A stretch of DNA of 64,000 nucleotides from the NCBI RefSeq assembly GCF_000002985.6, contig NC_003284.9, forward strand, positions 17,050,001-17,114,000. The letters run 5' to 3'. Below the pieces are notes generated by a model that did not search any database, was not told the DNA's origin, and saw only the letters and a program-made list of their open reading frames with translations. Position numbers and translations under genes: made by a program. The stretch comes from Caenorhabditis elegans (lineage: Eukaryota; Nematoda; Chromadorea; Rhabditida; Rhabditidae). This document shows, piece after piece, positions 49,375-60,625 of this stretch (positions within the stretch are counted from its first letter, which is position 1; each line of letters starts with the position of its first letter).

Positions 49375-50740
49375 TCACTTATTCATCTCCGAACGTCTGC
49401 GTCTCTTTGCACTCTCTAGCGAAGACATTTCGTCAAAGAATACTCCAGCATTTGTGAACGCTGGATCACGTAGTTCCAGCACAGTTTTGAAGAGAACTTC
49501 CCGGAAAAAGTTTGCTCGATCTGGATGGTCCACAAACAACTGTTTCACCTGATCTCCAATGTTGTCAGCTGTTTTGTCAATTTGGCGAACTGGAACATTT
49601 TCATATTCAATTGAAGCATTGATCGACTGCTGAAAAATGTACTGATCTACAGTCAATAATTATGATTTGTTTACTTACGGCATTCATCGGTGATTTACTA
49701 GTCTCGTGGCGAATTTGGGAAAACGAGTCAGTGTATGCTCCCATCATGTTATCCACATTCTCAGTTTGTGTATCAAACATGTTAGCTTGCTCGTCTGTAT
49801 GGAGATTGGCTGAGAATCTGACTTTTTCCTCCATAGCTGGCAATCCGTTGTGCACGCTGAAAAAAAGAAACATGATGGAAAATGAATAAGCCAGAAAACA
49901 AACTAACAAATTGTTTTCAACTTCAAATAGACCGTCGAATAAAATATCATCGTCTTCTTGGGCCTGATCCTCACCGGTCCAGGGCTCATCCCGGAGCTTG
50001 GCTTCAAATTGGCCGATGCTTTGTCGGTAGTATTGGAAATAAGGGTAAAGTTCATATTTCCACATTTCCTCGTCAGTTTTACTTCGATGCATTCTCTTGA
50101 TCAAGATGCATGTTCTCAGTTTGCGCTTGATCGATGACTTTGTTAATGTGAAAACAGAATGCAGATCCTTGCCTGAAATATAGATAAACGTAATTTGGAT
50201 TGAACTTTTCTTAAAGTAATAAAGAAGTATTATCTACTGGAGGATTTTATGATGCTCAAGATTTTGGCTTAAACTTTAGCACATCCTAAATCAAAGTTTT
50301 GCCAAAGTATTGCTCAAATTTTTCTCACGTTAGCCAATTTCTAATCCAATTTAGCATTTTTGGGCCAAACATGAGCAAGACGCTGGAGCCAAATGCCAAG
50401 TTTAACACATAAACTAGAAGAATCAAATATTTCAAAACTAACATCGGTAAATCTTCCCGGTTCTCCTGTACATCTCGGCACCAAAAGCTTGCCACTTCTT
50501 TGCAACCATTGGACCACCAGGCTTCCACATTTCCGGATACAGCTCAAGAAGAGTTAGAGCGAGTTTCTTCATAGCTATATCTTTTGAAGCATTCACAACA
50601 AATTCCCTGTTTTCCTTCTCGAGATATTCGTCCATTGTTATGGGAAAACTTGCTGGCATGAGTGGAGATGGCGTTCGTTGTTGGGCAGTTGCAGAAGTTG
50701 TTGTTGAAGATCGGCGAGGTACTCGGGTGGCGCTGACCAT
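49375..50740 (-). CDS. Paralog-cluster gene 2, MADF-like putative DNA-binding protein
   Basis: Four exons (50740-50443, 50172-49908, 49856-49679, 49629-49375) with the same three intron phases as gene 1; about 331 residues. Conserved blocks are LLELYPEMWKPGG and EMYRRTGKIYR in exon 1, TDEEMWKYELYPYFQYYRQS in exon 2, an acidic segment EDQAQEDDD, and IGDQVKQLFVDHPDRANFFR before the basic KRRRRSEMNK end. All open, with good splice sites (TATTTCAG, TTTTTCAG). Diverged strongly from gene 1 in the linker, so the duplication is old. Same reading of function as gene 1, equally inferential. Confidence 0.75.
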
Positions 50741-51455
50741 TGTTGATTGCTGGTCTGAAAAAGTTAGTCAATAATAAAAAACTTATATTGAGCGGCAAAA
50801 GAAACGAGTATGGAGAACAAAAAAGAGGTACGTAGCCTGCACAAAGAACCAAATGACTGAATAAATGGATCTGTTGCACGCTCAAACATCTGCTGTTCTA
50901 GAATTCAATCGATACAGAGCAAAGTGAATGTGCATTCTGGGAAATACTATTCCAGCTGTTCTGAAACTCTTTTTAAGGCAACAATGACAGAAAAAATAAT
51001 GTTTGAACGTAACTGTCTGTAGCACATTATAATTCTGAAAAGAGTAAAGTGATCAAATTCAAATATTCTAACTTTCAATAAGTTGGAATTATTGAAAAAA
51101 AAAAAAAGTTTGCTAACATGTGAAGCATGACTGGAAGCTGTTTCGCAACGCGAAAATTTGTAGAAAACAAATTTGTAAAACAAGCGGATATTCTCAACAA
51201 AAATTTTTAATTTTAACAGTTGAGCTAAAAACGGTAATAATGGAGAAACATAGCTAATGCGGCATGTTGCGGAACACGTAGTAGCATTCGACCGACTTGG
51301 GTAGCTCTATTTGGCAATTTTCAAGCAAATTGTGAGCTCATAGATACCTAAATAAACAAACGAGAAATTCTACTAGCATTGCTAAAAGGTAAAAAACCTA
51401 CAATTACCAATAGAAAACATGACTAATACGAGCTCACGGCCTGCTGCAAAATGAC

Positions 51456-51520
51456 GTATTGATCGTCGGCAAAGTGCTCTTCGACTAGCAGAACTGTGCC
51501 GTAAGGCGGAGAGAATAGAG
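51456..51520 (+). repeat. Dispersed repeat, partner of 55860-55915
   Basis: TTCGACTAGCAGAACTGTGC and flanking text recur as the reverse complement near 55.88 kb. Confidence 0.8.
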
Positions 51521-52189
51521 CAATTGACCAAATACATATGTTGCCAACTTTGTGATTACAATACAAATCGGAAAGAGATCTAGAGAGACCAAATATATAT
51601 ATACAATGGCCTGGTCAGAGAAAATGATTTGAGAAGAACCTAAAAAGTATCAAATGTTTTTCCAGAGATTTCATTTCTAGCTACGAAAAGTTGCCTGAAA
51701 GACTGATGAAAAAAAAATCGTATTCATGTAGTTGGAGGTGACATCTGCTAGAGACTCTAATTTTTAAATGTTTTGAGAAATATTGTTAATTTTGGAAAAA
51801 TAATTTTGTTTTTATCTTCAGGCATAACAAATTCTTCTTTTCTAAGCTTTAAAACGATTCAAAAACAATCTACTACAGAGAAGATTGTTGTAGTTTTCAC
51901 TCAAAATTGAAAAAGCAAAACTAACTAGTATTCCGAAATTATATTTAAGAGCGTCCATATTGAATAACTTATTGATAAATGCAGTAATATTATACGTTGT
52001 TATGTATCTGCGGCTGAACCAGGAGGCGAAGACAGTACATTAAACTAATGTATGGAATAAATAAGTGAGTTAGTGCACGCTGTACGGTCTTTTTAGACAC
52101 GTCGTGAGGTAATACACGTTGATACCGAACATCTCCCCTTTTCAATGGCAAATGAGGGCTTTGGTGAGGAGCAAGAGTGCCAATGTCCC

Positions 52190-52325
52190 ATAAAAATTAC
52201 AAACACGGGACAGCGGGATGCCCTGTTCCAGTGAAAATTTCCAAAACGGGACAACGGGACGTCCCGTTCCAGTGAAAACACTCAAAAAACAAAACAACGG
52301 GACAAAGGGGACGCGGGACTAGACA
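52190..52325. repeat. GGGACAACGGGACG-type repeat cluster
   Basis: Successive ACGGGACAACGGGACGTCCC and GGGACAGCGGGATGCCCTG palindromic units separated by TTCCAGTGAAAA. Confidence 0.8.
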
Positions 52326-52460
52326 CCCTTGGTGAGGAGCCATCTACGAATGTTGTCTGAGGTTCTAACGGACCACACCAGGGTGACCGTCTATCCATCC
52401 TGATACTGTCAATCCTTTGCATACGGTGCTTCGGTGTTCACATCCTTCAATTGCGGGTTT

Positions 52461-52560
52461 CAACTGGAAGAATATCAGCGTGAGATTTGCCAATGCTCTG
52501 CAACAAAAGCAGGAAATACTGGAATTTTCGGTTTTACGAAAATATCGAAGAGAATTCATA
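52461..52560 (+). pseudogene. Duplicated last exon and 3'UTR start of sod-3
   Basis: Begins exactly with the text of the last sod-3 exon (CAACTGGAAGAATATCAGCG) and continues through the 3'UTR (GAATTTTCGGTTTTACGAAA), matching 44051-44150. The stop codon is lost by substitution (the CAATAA of sod-3 is CAACAA here). The upstream exons are absent. The match continues, weaker, to about 52790. Confidence 0.95.
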
Positions 52561-52844
52561 TGTATTTAGTTAATGAAAAATCTTGAGAACTTGTAACTTG
52601 TAGCTCTTTTTTTTGTTTTGAATCGGAAACTTCACTCGATACACAGAACATAATATAGAAAATTGTTCATAGGCAGATTTTTGTGAAATTAATCTATAAA
52701 ATGAATATTTGGTAATGACTTAAATCAAAAAGATAAACAAACGTATCACATTGAGTAAAAATTAATTAATTGAATGATTAAAAAAATAAAACTCAATTTG
52801 GTATATGAATAGAGTACTTTTAAATTACATCGTAGTGTTTTCCT

Positions 52845-54871
52845 TTACTGCCCGTTCTGCCAAGTAGCTTCTGATCGTCGTTTTCTCTTTGCATTTTCAG
52901 ATTGTGCCAAATCGGTGAATACTTCTGCAGCATGTTCGTATTCTGGCTCTTCAAGTGCAATAATTGTTTTGAAAAGCGTTTCTCTGAACAGCTTCGAACG
53001 TTCCGGGTATTGAGCAAAAAGCCGATCGACTTGTTCTCCAATGTGCTGAGCACTGTTGTCGCTTTTCGGTGCTTCCGTGCTCTCCAGTGCGCATGAATCG
53101 GATTTCTGTAAATGTTGAGTTTTGTTAGGTTAAAAATACTGAAATTAGCATGTTGAAAAATATGTTTCATGAACTTTTTTTAAATTACTCAGAAACAAAA
53201 ACGCTGATATTTGTGGATTAGTTAGAAAGTCAACTTTGTAGTGTATCAAATAGCTATTTTAAACTATTTTTTACAGATTACTCGCTCGTGGAAGTTTCAA
53301 ACTTTCAACTGATTGTTTTCGCTTAATTATATAAAAAACACAAAAACCTTTCAATTTCAGTTTTATGTGTGCAAAATTATAATAAATTCGCAAAAAATAA
53401 TAAATTTGCAAAAAAAAATAATTTTTGAGCAATTTTCGCTTTGTAATATATGATTTTAGAATGCTATCATTCAAAGTAAGGGTTTGCTACAATCGAAAAT
53501 TTCCGGCACTCGGTAACTTTTTTTGCAATCGACTAGTTTCTAAATTTTCATCAAATCGTGAACCTAACACTTTGAAAATTGAAAAGTTTCACTATGTTTT
53601 CCGTATTAAATTAATTTTTCAAGAAGAGATCTTCAATGTTTGAATTATTTTAAAATTAACTTTTTTAATCATATTTTAAGTTAAAATGCTCACAATATTT
53701 GCTGAATAGCTTCTTGCTGATGAGTCTGGCAATTGTTGCGTATGTGGTCCAAAATCATTATCAACAGCTCTTGCAAATGCTTCTGGTCTTTTAATATTGA
53801 CGACTTCTTCTTCGCGTTCAAAAGTATTTGTATATGGCTCACGTGGCACCTCCTCCGCTATAGTTTCATCAACACTGTCTTGGGGCTCAGCTGTTTGGTT
53901 GCTGCAAAAAATCATTATGTTTGAGACACATTTAAAAATCAAACCTGTTTTTATCGGCTTCCCAATATCCCTCGTAAATAATATCATCCTCGTCGTCGTC
54001 ATTTTGAGTTTCTCCATCCCAGGGCTCGCCTCGAAGTTTTGCCTCTAAGTGTCCTAGCGTCTCACGGTAATAGATGAAGTGGCGGTAAAACTCCCATTTC
54101 CAAAGCTCAACTTCTGTTGCAGCACGATCTAATTTCTTGATCCCAATGCACGTTCGAAGTTTGTTCTTTAACACAACTTTTGCAGTTCTTAACATTTTGT
54201 GAAGATCGTTTGCTGAAAAACTAGGGTATTATGTATATGCTGCAAATATTGTATTTGTAACAATTGAAATGTAAGAAATCAGTATAAAAAAATAAGCATC
54301 CGGCCTTCAAACTTTCAAATTTATGAAATTTAAAACAATGAATATTCAAAAATTTTCGATAAATTTTTTTTCTTGAAAACATCTTGTATTTGTTGCTATA
54401 TGATTTCAGTTTTAGTAATTTGGTTTTTATTTGCTTATTCGGGTATTGAATAAAATGTTTGCAGTTGTCTAAAAAGCAACAAACTTTGAGCGCATTCAGC
54501 TTTTTAGTGTTTTGAAAAACTTTTTTATGTATGATTTTCTAGTTTAAAAAAAAGTTTTATAAGTCTCGAACTTACATCTTACAATGTATCCTGTTCTTTC
54601 ATAAACTTCAACTCCCAGATTTTGCCAGTTCTTTGCCGAAAATTGTGCTTTTCTGTCCCAAATTTCTGGGCGATCTTTCAGTAGTGATAGAAGCACTTTT
54701 TTTTATTTTTGGCGCTCGAGTGGCGGTTTTGTGGAATTTTGTGTTTTCCAACAGTAGATAGTCAGCCATTGTGATGCAATGAGAGATTGGTGGAAGTGGA
54801 GTGGTTGGACGTGGTGGACGCGGTAAGGGAACTATTGAAAATGGACGATGTTCTTCTTTTGGGTTCATCAT
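52845..54871 (-). pseudogene. Paralog-cluster gene 3, recent copy of gene 1 with a frameshift
   Basis: Exon counterparts are 54871-54576, 54212-53945, 53901-53694 and 53105-52845. Exons 2 and 4 have exactly the same lengths as in gene 1, and all splice sites are kept. Exon 1 is 296 bp instead of 295: a T-run near 54700-54709 has eight T where gene 1 has TTTTTTG, so the frame leaves KIKK for an unrelated short tail. Without correction the conserved module is lost. Exons 2-4 remain open and near-identical to gene 1 (for example WKWEFYRHFIYYRETLG), so the break is young, or one sequencing base is wrong. Confidence 0.8.
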
Positions 54872-56605
54872 TGTTGCTGTTTTGTTTCACTGAAAGAATT
54901 CAATCATGTAAGTGAGGAAAAGGAGACAGATGGAAAACGCAGATTTTCAGGGTTTGAAATGACAGTTTGAAAATCATCTAGCCGCAAAAAAATCGATAAT
55001 TTTTGGCGCGCATTTGGGGGTTTTGGTGTTGGGGAATGGAGGATGCCCACAAAGTGCGTGCGTACACAGCATGAGAAACAGACGGTGAGTAGGCCACAAT
55101 TTGATGCTAGGCATGTAGACTGCAGTGTAGACACCATGATCATGCACAGCATTAGAGGGAGAATATGCACTTTGCCAGATTAAAGCAAGAGTATACTTTG
55201 GTAAATATTCGGTTTAACAATTTTGGCACACAGACACCAGAAGTATTGCCTGTCCATGGAATAATCTCGGCAGTTCGCTACTCCTAGCGCGCGGATGGAG
55301 CGCGCTAGTAATAATGCCCGATGCAATCTCTGCGCGTTTTCGGCGCATTTCAGACAAATTTGGTCACCACACGTTCCCCGTCCCTTCATTTTTTAAGAAT
55401 ACATTCCCAACTCGAAGTACTGCTCTATATAAATTTAATTTTATTAAAGTCGAAGAAAACAATTTTCTACAAACATTTTGAAAAAAATCAATTTTCATCC
55501 AGTTCGCATTCTATGCGCACCTCGTGCGCGCCTTTTGCGCTTCTGGTGCGCGCGCCATACGCATTCCCAGCATCTGCGTCTCTTTTTCTCGCATGCTTGC
55601 TCAAAAGGACACGTAATAGTCTTTTTTTTTTAATTTAATGGCAAGTATATTTCAAGTTTGAAAGTTATGGTTTTTTTGAAATTAATAAAAATAAAAAATC
55701 ATTTTGAAGACCCCATGTTACCTGTCAAAAAGACGCTGGCACCTTCAGACCCTTCCCGAGTAAGTTTCATACCTGCATAACTCATTCAGGAAAGTTTAGC
55801 TTGCTCATCCTGAAAATTTACGCGAGAAATGTCCCTGTTTACGCAAAGATTGAACTAGTTGCCCTCTGTTCTCCGCTTTATGGCACAGTTCTGCTAGTCG
55901 AAAAACACTTTGTCTAGCTAAACTAAAATGTTTTTTTTTAATTTAAAATCTCTTTGTTCTCATCAGTAGCTAGCCATTCTCGTTTTAATTGCGTTTTTGA
56001 GCAAATAAATTCAGAAAAAAAAATTTGAAAATTGATGTTTCCGGGACATAATTGTTTCAAAGAACCGTTTAGGTGACCGATCTTTGCTTTGTAGGCGTTT
56101 CTCCAAACATTGTTGATTCTTCTCAAATAAAATTGCCATTCATAGCTTATGTTACTTTTATTGTTATATTCAAATTTTATGTGCGTACCATTTTTCATAT
56201 AAATGTTACTTCAGTTTATTTTTGTTTTTCTCTAATTATTAGGTTGGCAGGAAAATCCTCTCCAATTTTTCAACCATTCATTTCTGGAAGCAAACTCGTA
56301 CAAGAAATCAGTTATATGCTGATTAACAATATCTGATATATCTGATTATCAATATCAATATCTGATTAACAATGCTGTGGATTTATTTGTTCTCTATTAG
56401 AAATTTAAACCACATAATTTGAAATTTAGGAAGCTTCAAATAATATGAAAAGGGGAAGGAGAAAAGTTTATATCACAATTGTATGCCGTGGGAGAAGTAT
56501 TGAGCGGCAAAACAAATATGGAGATCGCAAAAAAGAGATAGGAAGGGGGGAATTGGAATTGAAAGAAAAAAATGCAGAATAAATAAAAGATGTACTAAAA
56601 ATCGC
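54872..56605. other. End of the duplicated unit plus dispersed repeats
   Basis: 54979-55239 and 55638-55718 match 47814-48190. Between them, 55240-55637 is an unmatched GC-rich insert with GCGCGCGCCATACGCATTCC-type text. 55730-55915 is another repeat. No gene supported; the ORF at 55938-56198 has no domain. Confidence 0.6.
55240..55637. repeat. GC-rich dispersed repeat inserted in the duplicate
   Basis: Absent from the sister copy near 48.09 kb. It contains palindromic GCGCGCGGATGGAGCGCGC and a poly-T end. Confidence 0.6.
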
Positions 56606-57741
56606 TCAACGATTGCCATTTCCAAATCTTGATTTCGATTTCAGCTTGTGATCCTCAGCAGCATAGAGTTCTTCAAAAACGTCACAGCAATTTCCGTGAG
56701 TTGCCTCTGGATCGTCCAGTGACAAGATAGTTTTCTGAAGAACATCCTTGAAGAGCTTGGATTTTTCCGGATTTTTGCTGAAGAGACGATCAATTTGAGA
56801 AGTGATATTCGATGCAAATTTTCGTGTGGTTGCGTAGCTGGGAGCATTGTCCTGAAATATTTATTTTTGAATTTTTTGAATTATTAGTATTTGTATTATA
56901 ATTTGTAATTTTTTAAAGGAGACATTTTCTAAATGAATGTGTGAAACCAAATTAAATTCGTCAAAGTTACAAAATTTGATTGAGTTAGATAATGTGTTTG
57001 CTTACCATTGCTCGCGGCATTGGAAGTGCGATTATTCTCAGATGCCGATGGTGTAACGATGGCGGACTGGCGGACTGCTGGCGGACTGCTGGCGGACTGC
57101 TGGGGCTTCACGTTTTGAATGCAACTTCTCGGACTCTGAACGCGAATGATCTCATCTACAACCACAATGTCATCATCTTCCTCCGAACTGATGTCTTCCT
57201 CCGTGTCTTCTCCGAGCGTGTCATCTTCCATAAGAGCAGCAGACACTAGTCCGTTTTCTGCTTGCTTTTTTCTCATCGTACTTTCGAATTTGGCGAGACT
57301 TTTATAGTAGTAACCGATAAACGGGAAAAACTTCCATTGACGAAGTTGAGCTTCCATGGTATCGTGGTCGATACTATTTCTGATGCTCTTCATGATTTTT
57401 GTCTTGAGAAATTTCTTAGCCATAGTGAACATCTCACGAAGCTCACGTTCTGAAAAAAACAGGACATTGTATGCCATTGCAGAAAAAAAAAGGAAAAAAA
57501 GTTTTGATTAAAACTTACCAGGGACCACTTCTCCAGTTTGCTCATAAACCTCCGCACGAACTAGTATCCACTGGTCCAATGAGCCTCTGACGTTGTGTTG
57601 CCAAAAACATGGATACTTCTCCATGAGAGTGAAAAGAGCTGTTTTTACAATGACCTTTTTCTTTTTGTCGATGACATGGTTTCGCTTTTCCAGCTCACAA
57701 TACTTTTTCTGCGTGATTGATTGCCTTGTGGTCGGAGCCAT
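56606..57741 (-). CDS. Paralog-cluster gene 4, MADF-like putative DNA-binding protein
   Basis: Three exons: 57741-57519, 57449 to 57006 or 56971, and 56851-56606. Exon 1 has ALFTLMEKYPCFWQ and AEVYEQTGEVVP, exon 2 has MEAQLRQWKFFPFIGYYYKS, an acidic DTEEDISSEEDDDIVVVDE segment and a Ser/Pro/Gln linker, and exon 3 has ITSQIDRLFSKNPEKSKLFK. The strong donor at 57005 (GTAAGC) would put exon 3 out of frame. A weaker GTAACT donor at 56970 keeps it in frame and adds twelve residues. Genes 4 and 5 lack the intron that splits the linker in genes 1-3, so they form a subgroup. Function inferred as for gene 1. Confidence 0.65.
57062..57105 (-). repeat. Short coding tandem repeat
   Basis: Three to four copies of GGCGGACTGCT in the linker of cluster gene 4, encoding the QQSASSPPAVRQSA stretch. 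Confidence 0.8.
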
Positions 57742-59419
57742 TGAGAGTTGCTAGTGAGAATTTATTGGTTCTGAAAAAAGAAAATTTGTAACAAGAACGG
57801 TAACATCGGAAAAAGGATAAGAAACATTAGACGCATTTGAAGGAAAAAAATGAAACCAACGACTGCTTCTTGCAACTTATCCCGAGCAAAAACTGTAGTA
57901 AATTTGAAGAAAAAATCAATTTTAGTTTTATTTAATATTTCCTAGTCAAAATTTTAATGGAAAAACTTTTTACGATTGTAATCTGTTTCTTTTTTGCCCA
58001 AAAATAACAACTGAGTACAGTAAAAAACGGCCTAGGCATATAGAAATATTTGAGCACAAAAATTCAAATGTTTAAACTTGATTTGGTACAAAAGGAAGAC
58101 ATCAAAGATAACAAATATCAGAAATGAAAATTTAATATTAATGGAAGAAATAACGTAAATTATAAGATTCACATTTGCAACAAAAGTTTAAAACAAACAC
58201 CTTAATAGATAGGGGACGAGTAGTCTAGACCTAACTTTGAAAAATGAAAAAAAAAACAACAATATTTCCTAAATTTATTTCTGAAAAAAACACGAAATTT
58301 TTTAGTAGACTGGAAATAATAGTACGGAAAAACATGTTGAACGGCAATTAAACACAGAGTGAGTTTCAACACAGAGTGATTAAGGCCCCAATTAAAAATT
58401 TTCAGAATAGGAATTTGAATTCTTCCCGGTTGGTTTTCCTATTTAGCAGGTTCAGTAAAAATTTTCAATGCTAAAAAGATTTCACAAACTTTATTTAAAG
58501 TTTTTGATAACAGTTCTTGGATTGATTTACCCGGGAAATATATAGGGACATCTTGAATCTTATAGAAAAACGAAGGAAAAACACTTTTTAGTTAACACTT
58601 TTTAAAGTTGAGAAACACTGTCAAAACGAGGTGTATGAATGAAGAAGTAAAGAAATTAGGGAAGTTTTGACAAAGAATCATCAAACTTTAATAGATTTGC
58701 GTGAAAATATAAGCCAATATTTAAAAAAAAAGTCTGCAACTGAAAACGAGAGGGCAAAAAGGGCAACTCCATGTATAATGTGAGCAACCAACTCTGTTCC
58801 GTAGCAGAGAACGGTTGTAAGCAACATTGTAACGCGTCATAAAATCGATTAGCCCCAGGACAGTTGGAGAGTGCGCACGGACCATGAGATCATGAGAATG
58901 CCTATTTACTGGCGCGAAAATATTGGCAGACCGCAGCAGCGAAAGAACGTGTGGCGAAGAGAGACGCAGGTCCCTTTGCTACGAGATATTTGCCGCCAGA
59001 AAAGTAGGCATTCTCATGATCTAATGGTTCCGTTATAACAAACATACCTATTTTAATTAGAAATAACTTGAAAACAAATGACAAAACTACATTTTTCCTA
59101 CTTTCGTTAAAAAAAACATAACAGTTTTGCACTAGATCGAAAAAAAAAGTTCGAAAAAACATATTGAACGACAATTTACTGTGAACAGTGTGAACAGATT
59201 ACGGCCACAAAATTGGATCCATTAGTGATTTTTAAAACTCATAGAAAAACCAACAATAAATATTTTGCTAAATATGAAAAATAAGTACCTGAGAAGAAGA
59301 GTAGATAAATAAAAGAAAAATAATTAAACATTCAAAACCTTTTCAAATTGAAAAGAACAAAACGGTAAAAGTGGTATATAGAGATCATAGTATAGATTGC
59401 AAGAAAACTAATCAATTGC
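57742..59419. other. Intergenic region with a small inverted-repeat element
   Basis: No gene supported. AT-rich except 58770-59020. Confidence 0.6.
58884..59024. mobile_element. About 140-bp foldback element (MITE-like)
   Basis: AGATCATGAGAATGCCTA at 58887 pairs with TAGGCATTCTCATGATCT ending at 59021, and the arms extend to CTGGCG/CGCCAG. The GC-rich core contains GAGACGCAGG. Confidence 0.8.
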
Positions 59420-60625
59420 TCAACGTCTGTTATTTCCCGATCGCGAATTCAGTTTGTGTTCCTCCACAGCTAAAAGCTCTTCGAAAACATCACAGCTGTT
59501 TCTGTGGTACGCGTTTGTGTCATCAAGAGCCAGAATAGTCTTTTGAAGAACATCCTTAATCAGCTTTGATTTTTCCGCATTTTCTTCAAAAAGACGATAA
59601 ATTTGTGAAGTGATGCTCGACGCAAACTTTTCTGTGGCTTCGTAGCTCGGAGCATTTTCCTGAACGTTTTTATTTGAATTATTTGAATATTTTTTTGAGT
59701 CACATCTGAGACAAAGTTTATAGTTTTCTTAACGATTTTTTTTATGGAATTAACCGAATTAAAATTGTGTAAAAAATACAAAACAATGTTTGATCTTCTT
59801 ACCTTTGCTCCTTTCGGAGCTTGATCTTCCCAGCTGATTTCCCTGGCCATAGATTCTTCACTGAAACGAGCAAAATGTGACATAGAGGGGGTGCGATTAT
59901 TGGCGAGAAGTGGTGATGGTGGAAGAGCGATGGCAGTATGTTGAGGCTTCACTTCTTGAACGCAATCGTTTAAATATTGTTCGTGAATAACCTCCTCGAC
60001 AAACACAATATCATCGTTGTCCCCTTCTTCACAATCGTCGTCCATCTCCATATCATCTCCAAAGGTATCGTCCACCAGTTGAGAATCAACGCTCGATCCT
60101 GTTGAAACTTGAGATCTTTTTTCACTCTCAAATTTACCGAGCGTATTGTAGTAATATCTGAAATATGGGAAAAATATCCATTGACGCAGGTGAGACTCCA
60201 TTGAATTGTGATCCATCTTCTTTTTGATACACTTTACAATCTTCACTTTCAAGTATCTCTTCGCCTCGCTTAACGTGACACGAAGAATACTCTCTGAAAA
60301 AAATAGAATTTGAATGGCACCACAAAGAGAATTTATTTCTTTAATTTTTTAAGACATTAGAAAAAGAAATCTTGATTAAAATACCTCTAACGTCCCACTC
60401 ACCGCGAACGATTTCTCCTGTTTGTTTGAATACTTCCATCACAATTTGACGCCATTCATCTGGTGGACCGCTGCTTTTTGATTTCCAGATGTTGGGATAA
60501 TTTTCAACAATCTTAAACAAAGCTTTCTTGACATTGACGCGCTTTTTTGAGTATCTGCCACTTTTGGTTTTTCCCAATTCAATATTTTTCTGCATAGTGA
60601 TAGAGCGTTCGGTGTTTGGAGTCAT
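59420..60625 (-). CDS. Paralog-cluster gene 5, MADF-like putative DNA-binding protein
   Basis: Three exons (60625-60403, 60293-59803, 59659-59420), about 317 residues, all phases consistent. Exon 1 is the same length as in gene 4 (223 bp) and has ALFKIVENYPNIWK and EVFKQTGEIVR. Exon 2 has MESHLRQWIFFPYFRYYYNT, then a long acidic stretch DDMEMDDDCEEGDNDDI. Exon 3 has ITSQIYRLFEENAEKSKLIK. The gene appears intact with clean splice sites (GTGAGT, GTAAGA). It is the closest relative of gene 4; the two are head-to-tail. Function inferred as for gene 1. Confidence 0.75.

Larger units (their letters stand above)
50741..52460. other. Intergenic region with dispersed repeats
   Basis: 51456-51520 is an inverted copy of 55860-55915. 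52190-52320 is a cluster of CGGGACAACGGGACG motifs. No gene is supported. Confidence 0.6.

Noticed and set aside
52461..52560. A second superoxide dismutase gene
   Set aside because: Only the last exon and UTR are present and the stop is lost; it is a duplication remnant.
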